Assembly: GCF_001550135.1 (NCBI RefSeq)
Contig: NZ_LRUE01000013.1
Coordinates: forward strand, 331,025-395,024
DNA: 64,000 nt
From: Pseudoalteromonas shioyasakiensis
Lineage (GTDB): Bacteria; Pseudomonadota; Gammaproteobacteria; Enterobacterales; Alteromonadaceae
Direction of reading: 5' to 3'
Numbering within the stretch: the stretch's first letter is position 1; each line of letters begins with the position of its first letter. The translations under genes and the position numbers were made by a program. Below are positions 41,643 to 50,512 of this stretch, one piece after another. The notes under the pieces are model-generated. The model was not told the origin of the DNA and did no database searches. It was given only the letters and a program-made list of their open reading frames with translations.

Positions 41643-42896
41643 ATGAATTCAGATATCTCTTTAGCGCGCTTTAAGCAGTTTCCTGTGCTTATGTGGATCT
41701 TCCTATTTGGCTCGTTTATTACCCGTGGCAGCTATTACATGGTGTGGCCATTTCTTGCGGTGATCTTGTATGAAAAGTTTGCTTTATCGGCGACAGAAGT
41801 TGGTTTGGTACTTACCAGTGCTGCCGTGATTTCGGTGTTTACCAGTTTTATTGGCAGTAGCCTCTCAGATAAAGTGGGCCGGCATACGCTGATGTACATT
41901 ACCGGCGTGTTGTATATTATTTCTTTCTCGCTGTTGGCTGAGGTAGAAACCGTGGCCGGTTATGTGATTGTGATGACCTTATGCTCGATTGCGACTGCAC
42001 TTTGGCGACCACTAACCAGTGCGGCGATTGGCGATATTATTGATGATGCACAAACTCGTGAGCTGGCCATGCAGTCGCTGTACTTTATTGTTAATGTGGG
42101 CTGTGCGGTGGGTCCATTAGCTGGGGTATGGCTAGGTTTAACCGGTGAGCAGTCGAGCTTTTATATTACCGCAGGGGCATTTGCTATTTTATTAGTGCTG
42201 CTTGTTTGGGGCTTTAATTTCAGTGATAAAGCCGCCAAAAATACTGCCGCAATCGACGAGCCAGAAGAGAAAAAACCAGCTGTACAAGGCAAGCAAATCT
42301 TACGTATTTTATTTGCAGATAAACTGCTGCAATGTTTAATTTTAGCCAATATTTTGTGCATGTTTATTTATGCGCAAATGGATAGTTCACTCATACAATA
42401 CCTAACTCGTGCAGAGGCACCCGACCTACTTGCGTTGATTTCTGCGCTTATATTTACCAATGCGATAGTGATCATTTCAAGTCAATTTCTGCTGTTAAAA
42501 ATGATGGCGCGATTTAGCCTAACGGTACGAATACAAATTGGTTTGGTGCTATTAATGGTGTCGCAATTTTGGCTAGCACTTAATCCAATCGATTTATTTT
42601 GGGGCTGGATTGGTGCGATAGTGGTGATGAGTTTGGCCGAAACCATTTTGTTTCCGACGATGAATGTTCACCTTGATAGGCTCGCACCATCACACTTACG
42701 TGGAGCCTACTTTGGCGCGGCTTCGTTTTATGATTTAGGGTTTGCTTTAGCACCACTCGGTGGTGGTTTAATTTTAGATTATTACGATGGCCCAACCTTA
42801 TTCTTTATAGCGGGAGGGCTTTGTCTTGTGGTGATTTACTTATACGCCATACTCGAAAAGTTACCCAGACCCGATTTTGCAAACCCAAGCTCGTAA
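41643..42896 (+). CDS. MFS transporter (drug/efflux type)
   Basis: The 417-residue protein has 12 TM helices of the major facilitator type, with the motif A-like loop SSLSDKVGRHTLMY between helices 2 and 3 and a central cytoplasmic loop with Glu/Lys stretch (about 205-220). The family has many drug and metabolite exporters; the substrate is unknown. It is divergent from the TonB receptor with the long inverted repeat between them. No clear ribosome site precedes the ATG at 41643. Confidence 0.87.
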   Translation: MNSDISLARFKQFPVLMWIFLFGSFITRGSYYMVWPFLAVILYEKFALSATEVGLVLTSAAVISVFTSFIGSSLSDKVGRHTLMYITGVLYIISFSLLAEVETVAGYVIVMTLCSIATALWRPLTSAAIGDIIDDAQTRELAMQSLYFIVNVGCAVGPLAGVWLGLTGEQSSFYITAGAFAILLVLLVWGFNFSDKAAKNTAAIDEPEEKKPAVQGKQILRILFADKLLQCLILANILCMFIYAQMDSSLIQYLTRAEAPDLLALISALIFTNAIVIISSQFLLLKMMARFSLTVRIQIGLVLLMVSQFWLALNPIDLFWGWIGAIVVMSLAETILFPTMNVHLDRLAPSHLRGAYFGAASFYDLGFALAPLGGGLILDYYDGPTLFFIAGGLCLVVIYLYAILEKLPRPDFANPSS

Positions 42897-42903
42897 CCCT
42901 TAA

Positions 42904-42927
42904 ATAGCCCCTTTATGGGGCTTTTTA
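42904..42927 (+). terminator. Rho-independent terminator
   Basis: AGCCCC (42906-42911), loop TTTAT and GGGGCT (42917-42922) are followed by five T, just after the MFS gene. Confidence 0.88.
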
Positions 42928-43039
42928 CGCTTTAACAATTAATGACAGCGATATCAATTTACGTATTTTTTCCGAGATATTAGTTTGTAGTATCGGCTTA
43001 TAATGTTAAAAAGTTGTTTACCATACCAATAAGAACTCA

Positions 43040-46000
43040 ATGAACGCACCTTACTCTTTGTGCAAACGCTCGCTATTATGCTCGGCTGTATTGCTAACAC
43101 TTGCTGCTTGTGGCGGCTCAGGCTCAGATGAAAAACAAACAACAACCCCTCCTGTAACCGAAACACCACAAAATCAAGCGCCGCAAATCAGCGGTCAATC
43201 ACAGACTTTACGTGTTGGTGAAACCTTGAGTTTTAGCCCTGAAGTCTCTGATCCAGATAATGACCCACTTACTTTGTCTGTAACAAACTTACCAAGTTGG
43301 CTAAGTTTTAATGAAGCCTCAGCAAGTATCAGTGGCACGCCTGAGCAAGTAGGTAAGTATGCAAACATTGAGTTTACGGTCACTGATGGGCAGCTCTCTG
43401 CACAGCTTTTGATTGATATTAATGTAGAAGCCAAACTTATTGAGAATACACCGCCAACGCTCACGTCCACCCCATCAGATAGCAATGAAGGCCAAGCTTA
43501 TACTTACCAGCTAACATTTACTGATGCACAAAATGACACTGTGGTAGTAAGTGAAGTTAGTAAACCTGATTGGCTTAGCTTTGATGCGACTAACCTTAGT
43601 TTTAGCGGCACGCCCTTGTTTGCGAATACGGGCGAACAGCAAATTCGTTTTCGTTATTCAGATGGCGAAGTGACCCAGCAGGCAGAGCAAACATTTAACA
43701 TCGCTGCCAGAGCAAACTCAGCGCCTGTGGTGTCTCCACTGAGTAGTGAAGTTCGTGCTGAGCAGGCTTTGAGTGTGCAGTTAATCAGCACCGATGCAGA
43801 CAACGATGAAGTGAGCTTAACCGTAACAGGGTTGCCAACGTGGCTAAGTTTTGATGAGCAAACTAGCATCTTATCAGGCACCGCGAGTAATGAAGATCTT
43901 GGTGAGCATAAATTCACAATCACAGCCTCTGACTCACGTGTACAAGCAAGCTTCGAGTTTGTGTTAAACATTACTCAAAGCTATGTAGCTGAGGCACTAG
44001 AAACGGGTAATGCGCTAGTTGTGCCAAACAGTGAATTGCTACTTGATGCGACCATTAATGAAATTGATACCCACAAAGCGCGCTTTCAAAGCATTAAAAA
44101 TAGCTTATTTGCTTTTGGCTCAAGCTCCGCTCTTGATGAATTAAGCTGGTATCCAACATGGGATGCAACGTTATTAAATGCCACTTATCCATTCAATGAG
44201 CCAGTTCTACTTACCAACAATAGTTGGCAAGATGGTTACGAGACAAAAGTCAGAAACCTTGCAGTTGTCGGTACTAGTGATGGGGAGCAGGGCCGTTACT
44301 TAGTATTTGGTAGTAATCCTTATCGAAATACCATTAACGAGCAAATGACTCAGTTTTTGAAAAACAGCACCACCTGGTTAGCTGGTAGAGAAATAACCGC
44401 AGAGCAGCCACTTAAACTTGTATTAGCGCAACTTGATCAAAGCTATTACTTTCAAGATAGGATCAAAACGCGAGAGTGGTTTGATAGTCAATATGAAGGC
44501 ATGGTGAGCTATAACGACAATGCTAGTTGTGACAACGACGCTTTAGCGGCGTGTTTAACAACTGACACGGATGTACTGATTATCTCTCAGCATGAGCGTG
44601 AAGGATTAAATATTGATAATGTTGTGGCTGCAGTAAAGCAAGCGCAAGAAAACGATATAGCAGTGATATATATTCAGCGTGATGGTAGTCAAACAGCACT
44701 CGGTAAAGCGCTATTTGAATTACTCCATGTGAGCGTTGCAGGTGATAACTATTGGCACCGATTAGAACTGGCACAGTGGAACCCAATTGCTATCAACGAC
44801 AGCTTGCCAACTGATGCGCAAACTATTAAAGACTTACTTAGCCGCTTTAAAAGCAGCGAATTTAGTGTTGATTTAAGTGCCTGTGATAATCGTAGCTGCC
44901 CAGCTGAAAGCCAATATCAGCAACAGTTTAGTGATGCGGCAACGATCATTAATTCGGTTTTTAGAGGTTTTGACCAAGCGAAAACAGATATCTTTACAGA
45001 GCAGGGCTATCGCTTTTACCAGTTACTGGCGCTGCTTGCAGATCATTATCGCCAAGTTGTAAGCTTCCCGATGGATAAGCTAAGCACCGATAATACAAGC
45101 TTCTTTCGTGCCCTGTTTACTGATCATGCGGTATTAAATATATGTAAAGTTAACCCACTTCAAGTTGATATGGGTAATTTCAGCCGTAGTGATTTTAGTC
45201 ATGTAACACCTAAAACCGTCACCGTGAATATGCAGAGTAAGGCGTATTTTCGCTCAACGGGTGTGTATGCCTTGCCGGGGCAAACGTTTGCTATTAAACG
45301 CACCGATAATCAAGCAGTGAATACTAAGGTGTTTGTTAATACTCTGCGTGATGGTGCAACACATTACATGAGCAGCAATGGCTATAATCGACCCGCTAAA
45401 TTGCAGTCAGTTCATGTGCCTATAGAGACAAATGAAACAGTCTATTTTACGTCACCTTATGGTGGGCCAATTCAAATTGAGTTTGATAAAAATGATTTAG
45501 ATGTCAGCTTTGAATTTAGCAATGTAGGTGAGCACCCGTATTGGCGTAGCAGCAGTGATGATGAGCGCTTTGCTGAGTTGCTTGAAAAAGGTGACTATGA
45601 TTGGGCTGAGGTCGCAACTGGTGGCTTTGAAGTGCATTCAAAGCTCGAAAAAATGCGTATTTCAATTAACGATGGTTATTGGCCTGTAGCGTCTGACTTC
45701 GCCCATGCAGTAGAGCGTTATACTCATAACTATCCGCATGTACTTGCTGGTTTCAAAGGGCCGGGCATCGATGTGGTTAGCGAAATTCATGACTTTGCGA
45801 GTGCACGCAATATCGAAGTACAAACAATTGATATTGTAAAACATATGAATGCAGACCAACCGACCTGTGGTTGGGGTTGTTCTGGTAATCCGTATGACGC
45901 AGGTTGGAATTTTAATCCAACTGGGCATGGCGATATCCATGAATTAGGACATGGTCTTGAAAAAGGGCGCTTTCGTATCGAAGGGTTTGGTGGCCATTCA

Positions 46001-46600
46001 AATACCAACTTTTACTCCTACTACAGTAAGTCGAAGTTTGAAGATGAAACGGGCTTTTCGGCATCGTGCCAAAACTTGCCATTCGAGAACTTGTTTGATC
46101 ATTTACAAGCCAGTAAACAAAGCGCAGATGCATTTGCTTATATGCAAGATTTAGCAATGTCTCAGTGGTCGCAAAGCCACGCTATTTATTTACAAATTAT
46201 GATGGCCGCACAGGCACACAATAAGCTTGAAAACGGCTGGCATTTATACCCTCGCTTACACATTTTGGAGCGTGCGTTTAATCTAGCTGATAACAGCGAG
46301 ACTAATTGGCAGGCACAAAAAGATGCACTTGGCTTTTCAAGCTACAGCTTGTCGGAGGCACAAAGCATAGGCAACAATGATTGGTTATTAATAGCGCTTT
46401 CAGAAGCAACCGAGCTCGATTTGAGCAACTACTTCAGCATGTGGGGCATGGCAACGTCAGACAAAGCAAAACAGCAGGTTAAAGCAAAAAACTACACGGT
46501 ATTAGGTGATGTTTACTATGCCTCATCTGCCACAGGTTATTGCACGACGTTAAATCAAACAGAGGTTGCAATTGATGGGGCTCAAAGCTGGCCTGAATAA
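43040..46600 (+). CDS. ImpA-like M60-type lipoprotein metallopeptidase
   Basis: The 1186-residue protein has a lipoprotein signal (lipobox LAAC, Cys24), three repeated Ig-like (He_PIG/cadherin-type) domains at about 45-132, 137-222 and 228-312 (each with DxDxDx and LPSWLSF/LPTWLSF-like motifs), a central region (about 320-620), and a zinc peptidase domain with HELGH at 967-971 in DIHELGHGLEKGRF. The fold matches the ImpA/enhancin/M60 group, which cleaves O-glycosylated mucin-like proteins. The protein is probably surface-anchored by its lipid and uses the Ig domains as a stalk. The third zinc ligand was not assigned by eye. It stands alone and ends at a strong terminator. Confidence 0.87.
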   Translation: MNAPYSLCKRSLLCSAVLLTLAACGGSGSDEKQTTTPPVTETPQNQAPQISGQSQTLRVGETLSFSPEVSDPDNDPLTLSVTNLPSWLSFNEASASISGTPEQVGKYANIEFTVTDGQLSAQLLIDINVEAKLIENTPPTLTSTPSDSNEGQAYTYQLTFTDAQNDTVVVSEVSKPDWLSFDATNLSFSGTPLFANTGEQQIRFRYSDGEVTQQAEQTFNIAARANSAPVVSPLSSEVRAEQALSVQLISTDADNDEVSLTVTGLPTWLSFDEQTSILSGTASNEDLGEHKFTITASDSRVQASFEFVLNITQSYVAEALETGNALVVPNSELLLDATINEIDTHKARFQSIKNSLFAFGSSSALDELSWYPTWDATLLNATYPFNEPVLLTNNSWQDGYETKVRNLAVVGTSDGEQGRYLVFGSNPYRNTINEQMTQFLKNSTTWLAGREITAEQPLKLVLAQLDQSYYFQDRIKTREWFDSQYEGMVSYNDNASCDNDALAACLTTDTDVLIISQHEREGLNIDNVVAAVKQAQENDIAVIYIQRDGSQTALGKALFELLHVSVAGDNYWHRLELAQWNPIAINDSLPTDAQTIKDLLSRFKSSEFSVDLSACDNRSCPAESQYQQQFSDAATIINSVFRGFDQAKTDIFTEQGYRFYQLLALLADHYRQVVSFPMDKLSTDNTSFFRALFTDHAVLNICKVNPLQVDMGNFSRSDFSHVTPKTVTVNMQSKAYFRSTGVYALPGQTFAIKRTDNQAVNTKVFVNTLRDGATHYMSSNGYNRPAKLQSVHVPIETNETVYFTSPYGGPIQIEFDKNDLDVSFEFSNVGEHPYWRSSSDDERFAELLEKGDYDWAEVATGGFEVHSKLEKMRISINDGYWPVASDFAHAVERYTHNYPHVLAGFKGPGIDVVSEIHDFASARNIEVQTIDIVKHMNADQPTCGWGCSGNPYDAGWNFNPTGHGDIHELGHGLEKGRFRIEGFGGHSNTNFYSYYSKSKFEDETGFSASCQNLPFENLFDHLQASKQSADAFAYMQDLAMSQWSQSHAIYLQIMMAAQAHNKLENGWHLYPRLHILERAFNLADNSETNWQAQKDALGFSSYSLSEAQSIGNNDWLLIALSEATELDLSNYFSMWGMATSDKAKQQVKAKNYTVLGDVYYASSATGYCTTLNQTEVAIDGAQSWPE

Positions 46601-46637
46601 TACACCGCTTTGTTAAGTTGATTGGTATTTGTATTTA

Positions 46638-46668
46638 AAACGCCAGCGAAAGATTTCGCTGGCGTTCT
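46638..46668 (+). terminator. Terminator after ImpA-like gene
   Basis: AACGCCAGCGAA (46639-46650) and TTCGCTGGCGTT (46655-46666) form a 12-bp GC-rich stem with a 4-base loop. The T tail is short and interrupted. Confidence 0.7.
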
Positions 46669-46739
46669 TACCATTAGATTAGTGAAATTAGCTACAACTG
46701 CTACCTTTATAACTCACACATTAAACGTTGAGGTGTAAC

Positions 46740-47213
46740 ATGGCTGTTTCTGCAATCCCAAAAGGCTTCCATGCGGTAACCCCATATTTGGTTATTGAAG
46801 GTGCCACTAAGGCGATAGAGTTCTACAAACACGCTTTTAATGCAGAGCTTGTAATGCAAATGCCCTTGCCTGATGGTGGAGTGGCGCATGCTGAAATAAA
46901 AATAGCCGACTCTCATATTATGCTTTCTGATAATTGCCCTGATGTGCAATTTAAGTCGCCGCAACAACTTGGCGGTACACCGGTGAGCATTATGCTGTAT
47001 GTTGAAGATGTCGATGCTGTTTTTGCTAAAGCTTTATCGCTTGGGGCAAAAGAGCTGCGCCCAGTACATGACCAGTTTTATGGCGACAGATCAGGGACTC
47101 TAGAAGACCCTTTTGGCCATATTTGGACTATAGGCACACACAAAGAAGACCTAACCGAACAAGAACTTATGCAGCGCATGGGCGAGCTTATGAGTAAAGA
47201 GCAGGATGCTTAA
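46740..47213 (+). CDS. VOC (glyoxalase/PhnB-like) family protein
   Basis: The 157-residue protein has the vicinal oxygen chelate fold in two halves: [23 protein letters not shown] and [14 protein letters not shown], then [26 protein letters not shown] and [20 protein letters not shown]. It resembles the PhnB/YdcG group; metal-dependent catalysis or binding is possible but the substrate is unknown. The start at ATG 46740 has GAGG 6 bases ahead; an upstream TTG at 46728 is not preferred. It overlaps the stop of the convergent Omp85-type gene by 4 bases. Confidence 0.88.
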   Translation: MAVSAIPKGFHAVTPYLVIEGATKAIEFYKHAFNAELVMQMPLPDGGVAHAEIKIADSHIMLSDNCPDVQFKSPQQLGGTPVSIMLYVEDVDAVFAKALSLGAKELRPVHDQFYGDRSGTLEDPFGHIWTIGTHKEDLTEQELMQRMGELMSKEQDA

Positions 47214-48850
47214 AAAGTGGTTTCAACCGACATTCCTATTTGCCATGAATCAACGTCTTGGTAACTGCCCAGAGGCGTACTAAAGTCGATATGGATCACA
47301 TTGTCGTTACTTGAACGCGATGAATATAGGCGAATACCAACACCTGCACTGGTTAGCATTGAATCTGAAATATTTGCAGTTTCAGTGCTGCCAAATGCTT
47401 GGCCTACATCAACAAAGCCAACAAAGCCTACATCTACAAACTGATACAGATTGATGTTAGGGTACATTCTTAGTTCCGCCGTTGCTTGTACGCTTGAAGT
47501 ACCATGTTGGTAACTTTCTGGGAAGCCACGCATACCTTCTTCACCACCAACAGCCAGTGGTTTGTCAGCAAATTCATGGTTTTGCCAATGACCATTTAGA
47601 TGCGCATAAAAAGCAAATGAGTCTGACCAGCGATAGTTCATTTGTGCTTTTGAATAAAGCGCTAAACGGTCATCAAGCTCAGTTCCGACATTGCCTTTCA
47701 TTCCAGCGGCAAATCGATACAAGGTGTTATTGTTGAACCACGCTTTGGTAAGATTTGTATCAAATAAAAAGCCTTGGCCAAAATTTACGGTATCGATGGC
47801 AAACTTTGAATTTAGCTCCCAACCGAGGTTAACGTCTTCGTTGTGGTTTATTAGGTCAATATCGTGCAATACGGCGTAATTGTCTTCTAGCCAATGTAAT
47901 CCGACCCAAGGCGCTGCAATGGTATAATCGTTAAGGCCGTCAAGCAAAGGTTCTGTTTCAAAAGGGCGGTAACTAATATCTTGATAATCAATCCCGGCAA
48001 GCCAGTGAAAGGTTTGCTGACTGTCTTGCGATAAAATTCCGCCGTAAGCAAACTGGGCGATTAATTCATCGGTAAAGAACTCTGAAAGGGTCATACCATT
48101 TTGATAGATATAACTTTTTTGCTTTTGTGATTTAGCAAAGTAGCGCATTAGTGCGTCACTGCTGCGTTGATAAAAAGGCTGATGATAATCCACTAAAAAG
48201 ACTTGCCCGTCATCGTAATCATCAGCTTGTAAAGTGAGGGTTGCATGAGGCTGCCAAGGCACTGGCATTTGCAGCACTGAGTGGTAGCCTGAGCGTTCAT
48301 GATCTGATTTGTACTTTAATGATGCGCGAATACCGTAGCCTAAAAAGTTTTCTTCTTTAAAGCCTAAGCTGTATTTATTATTGCCGCTACTACGGCCAAA
48401 ATTAATGGTTGGCAATAAACTCCAGGTATCCCAGGTATCGATATGCACCACGCGAGGCTCATCTTCAAGGCAATCTTTTGTATAGCTAACCTTGGCATCT
48501 CTTAAGTATTTTTTGCTGCGCAGAATACGCTCAGCTTCTTGTAGCTGACGCTCACTGACTTGGTCACCCTCTTTGAAGGTTATTTGCTCACTAACAACTT
48601 TGTTTTTGGTATCTATGTGCAGCCAGTTTATAAAGCGATGTAGGGCGGTTGTCTCGGGGTCATTTGGATCGAAAATCGTATGCGTATCAATGTTGAGTTT
48701 ATCAACCGTGATGTCTTTGTCTTCGCTTAACTCTGCAGTGGTTTTGCTTTTTACTTCACAAACCACATCTAAGCTTAAAGGCTCGTTTGCATAAACAGTC
48801 CCTGTAGCAGTGCATGTTATTAATAAAACAGGTGTTATTTTATTCATCAT
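47210..48850 (-). CDS. Omp85-superfamily protein with single POTRA-like domain
   Basis: The 546-residue protein has a signal peptide (cleavage near VYA, 21), one POTRA-like region (about 75-125, [32 protein letters not shown], quoted in part: [18 protein letters not shown]), and a C-terminal beta-barrel with the Omp85 L6-type loop motif [12 protein letters not shown]. The last strand ends in aromatic Phe (SVETTF), as outer membrane proteins do. BamA has five POTRA units and TamA three; this shorter form is closer to the uncharacterised BamA/TamA-like proteins. The start at 48850 (ATG-ATG) has TAGG 6 bases ahead. It is divergent from cryptochrome. Confidence 0.82.
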   Translation of the reverse strand: MMNKITPVLLITCTATGTVYANEPLSLDVVCEVKSKTTAELSEDKDITVDKLNIDTHTIFDPNDPETTALHRFINWLHIDTKNKVVSEQITFKEGDQVSERQLQEAERILRSKKYLRDAKVSYTKDCLEDEPRVVHIDTWDTWSLLPTINFGRSSGNNKYSLGFKEENFLGYGIRASLKYKSDHERSGYHSVLQMPVPWQPHATLTLQADDYDDGQVFLVDYHQPFYQRSSDALMRYFAKSQKQKSYIYQNGMTLSEFFTDELIAQFAYGGILSQDSQQTFHWLAGIDYQDISYRPFETEPLLDGLNDYTIAAPWVGLHWLEDNYAVLHDIDLINHNEDVNLGWELNSKFAIDTVNFGQGFLFDTNLTKAWFNNNTLYRFAAGMKGNVGTELDDRLALYSKAQMNYRWSDSFAFYAHLNGHWQNHEFADKPLAVGGEEGMRGFPESYQHGTSSVQATAELRMYPNINLYQFVDVGFVGFVDVGQAFGSTETANISDSMLTSAGVGIRLYSSRSSNDNVIHIDFSTPLGSYQDVDSWQIGMSVETTF

Positions 48851-48937
48851 TTTATGCCTACTAAATACCAAGGAGACGCAGCGTGTTTGGCTTTATCAAC
48901 CTTAAATTCTTTACAGTTATCAGCATAAAATCGCTAA

Positions 48938-48992
48938 CTTAAGAAAAACTTAACTAAAACTTAAACTTCATTGAAGATTGTAAGTTTATGAT
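48938..48992 (+). promoter_or_regulatory. Three CTTAA repeats with 11-bp period and -10
   Basis: CTTAA is repeated at 48938-48942, 48949-48953 and 48960-48964, exactly 11 bases apart, the pattern of PmrA/QseB-type OmpR-family response regulator sites (YTTAAK-N5-YTTAAK). A -10-like TATGAT lies at 48987-48992, 22 bases past the last repeat. It is about 120 bases upstream of the cryptochrome gene and 88 bases upstream of the Omp85-type gene. Confidence 0.55.
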
Positions 48993-49083
48993 TAATAAAC
49001 GTTATGCTAACTATCTGTGGCGAAGTTAATCGACAAATAGCTGGCTTACGTATGATTTCTTAAGGTTTCTAATAGAGTAAATA

Positions 49084-50397
49084 ATGAAAAAGCGTGTTTT
49101 ATATTGGCTGCAAAATGATTTACGCCTAGTCGACAATGAAATTCTATCTGAGTTAGCTGATTTTGATGGCGAGCTTGATTTAGTGTTTGTGATTGAACCG
49201 CGCTGGTTTAGGCAAACTAACTATCAATCAAAACCGTATGGCATGCATAGACACCATTTTTTACGTGAGAGCCTAGCAGCATTTGCACAAGCAGTTGAGA
49301 AGCTTGGGCAAACACTCCATGTGCTTAGTGGTGAGCCTGAGCAAGTAATCAGTCAGCGATTACAAAAGTACGATATTGAAACTTTGGTTTGTACCGAGCA
49401 AGTTGGCGTTTATGAGCAAAAACAGCTCGATAAAATCAAAGTGTTATGCCCAGAAGTGACGGTGAAAACCTATCAACAAGATACCTTGTTTAAAGAAACG
49501 GACTTGCCTTTTCAGCTTGATGACCTACCTAAAAACTTTACTGCCTTTCGCAAAAAGGTAGAAGCTGAGCCAACCTTTATAGCAGCGCCACAACAAGCTG
49601 CTAGTTATTTACCTCACCCAGTTCAGCTATGCCCTGAGCAAACTATAGATGATGTTCCTGTTCACTCAGGAAGTTTTAAAGGTGGCTTAGTTGCAGCCCA
49701 ACAGCATTGTAATGCGTACTTTTCATCTAAAGCACCAAGTAGTTATAAAGAAACTCGTAATGAATTAGACGGCTTTAGTAACAGTACTAAGTTCAGTGTT
49801 TGGCTCGCTGGTGGCACAATTAGCGCAAAACAGCTATACCGAGAAGTTGAAGTGTATGAGTTACAAAACGGTGCAAATGAGTCGAGCTATTGGATAAAGT
49901 TTGAATTACTGTGGCGCGAATATTTTAAGTGGCATGCAATGCGCTCTGGCGCAACACTCTTCCAGTTTAAAGGGCAAAAGCACAGTGCACCGCTGACGAC
50001 TTTTAACAGCCAGCGCTTTAATGCGTGGTGCCAAGGTCGCACGCCATTTGCTTTGGTAAATGCAATAATGCATGAGCTTAATGCTACAGGCTATATCTCT
50101 AACCGCTCGCGGCAAATTGCGGCAAGTTGTTTAGTTAACGAGCTTGAACTGGATTGGCGCTATGGCGCAGCGTATTTCGAACAGCAACTCATCGATTACG
50201 ACGTGGCTGCAAACTGGGGGAATTGGCAATATATTGCGGGTGTCGGCGTTGACCCTAGAGGCGGTCGACATTTTCATATTAATAAGCAAACAGCCCTTTA
50301 TGATCCTCTGGCGCGGTACATTCGAAAATGGCAAGGAGATCAAACCATCGTAAGCACAATCGACAGTGTTGATGAGGTGGATTGGCCAAAAATGTAA
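49084..50397 (+). CDS. DASH-type cryptochrome/photolyase
   Basis: The 437-residue protein has an N-terminal photolyase alpha/beta domain (VLYWLQNDLRLVDNE) and a FAD-binding helical domain with DASH marks: WREYFKWHAM, NRSRQIAASCLVNELELDWR, and YDVAANWGNWQYIAGVGVDPRG. Cry-DASH proteins bind FAD and a pterin antenna and repair cyclobutane dimers in single-stranded or looped DNA under blue light. The length fits the family. It lies downstream of CTTAA repeats and upstream of a PAS-GGDEF gene on the same strand at 115 bases. Confidence 0.95.
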   Translation: MKKRVLYWLQNDLRLVDNEILSELADFDGELDLVFVIEPRWFRQTNYQSKPYGMHRHHFLRESLAAFAQAVEKLGQTLHVLSGEPEQVISQRLQKYDIETLVCTEQVGVYEQKQLDKIKVLCPEVTVKTYQQDTLFKETDLPFQLDDLPKNFTAFRKKVEAEPTFIAAPQQAASYLPHPVQLCPEQTIDDVPVHSGSFKGGLVAAQQHCNAYFSSKAPSSYKETRNELDGFSNSTKFSVWLAGGTISAKQLYREVEVYELQNGANESSYWIKFELLWREYFKWHAMRSGATLFQFKGQKHSAPLTTFNSQRFNAWCQGRTPFALVNAIMHELNATGYISNRSRQIAASCLVNELELDWRYGAAYFEQQLIDYDVAANWGNWQYIAGVGVDPRGGRHFHINKQTALYDPLARYIRKWQGDQTIVSTIDSVDEVDWPKM

Positions 50398-50512
50398 TAG
50401 CCTGCGTTAGATCAATATTCTTCACGGATTTTTAGTGTTTTTTTATTTTGTTAACTAAAATAATGATTAAGGCTTACTTTTATTTCGGGTGAGCTAGTTA
50501 ACAAGGCTAATT

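Noticed and set aside
43020..46635. TACCAAT and TTGGTAT near both sides of the ImpA-like gene as remains of a mobile element
   Set aside because: Matches are only 7-8 bases and are 3.6 kb apart with normal gene content; the composition does not set the gene apart.
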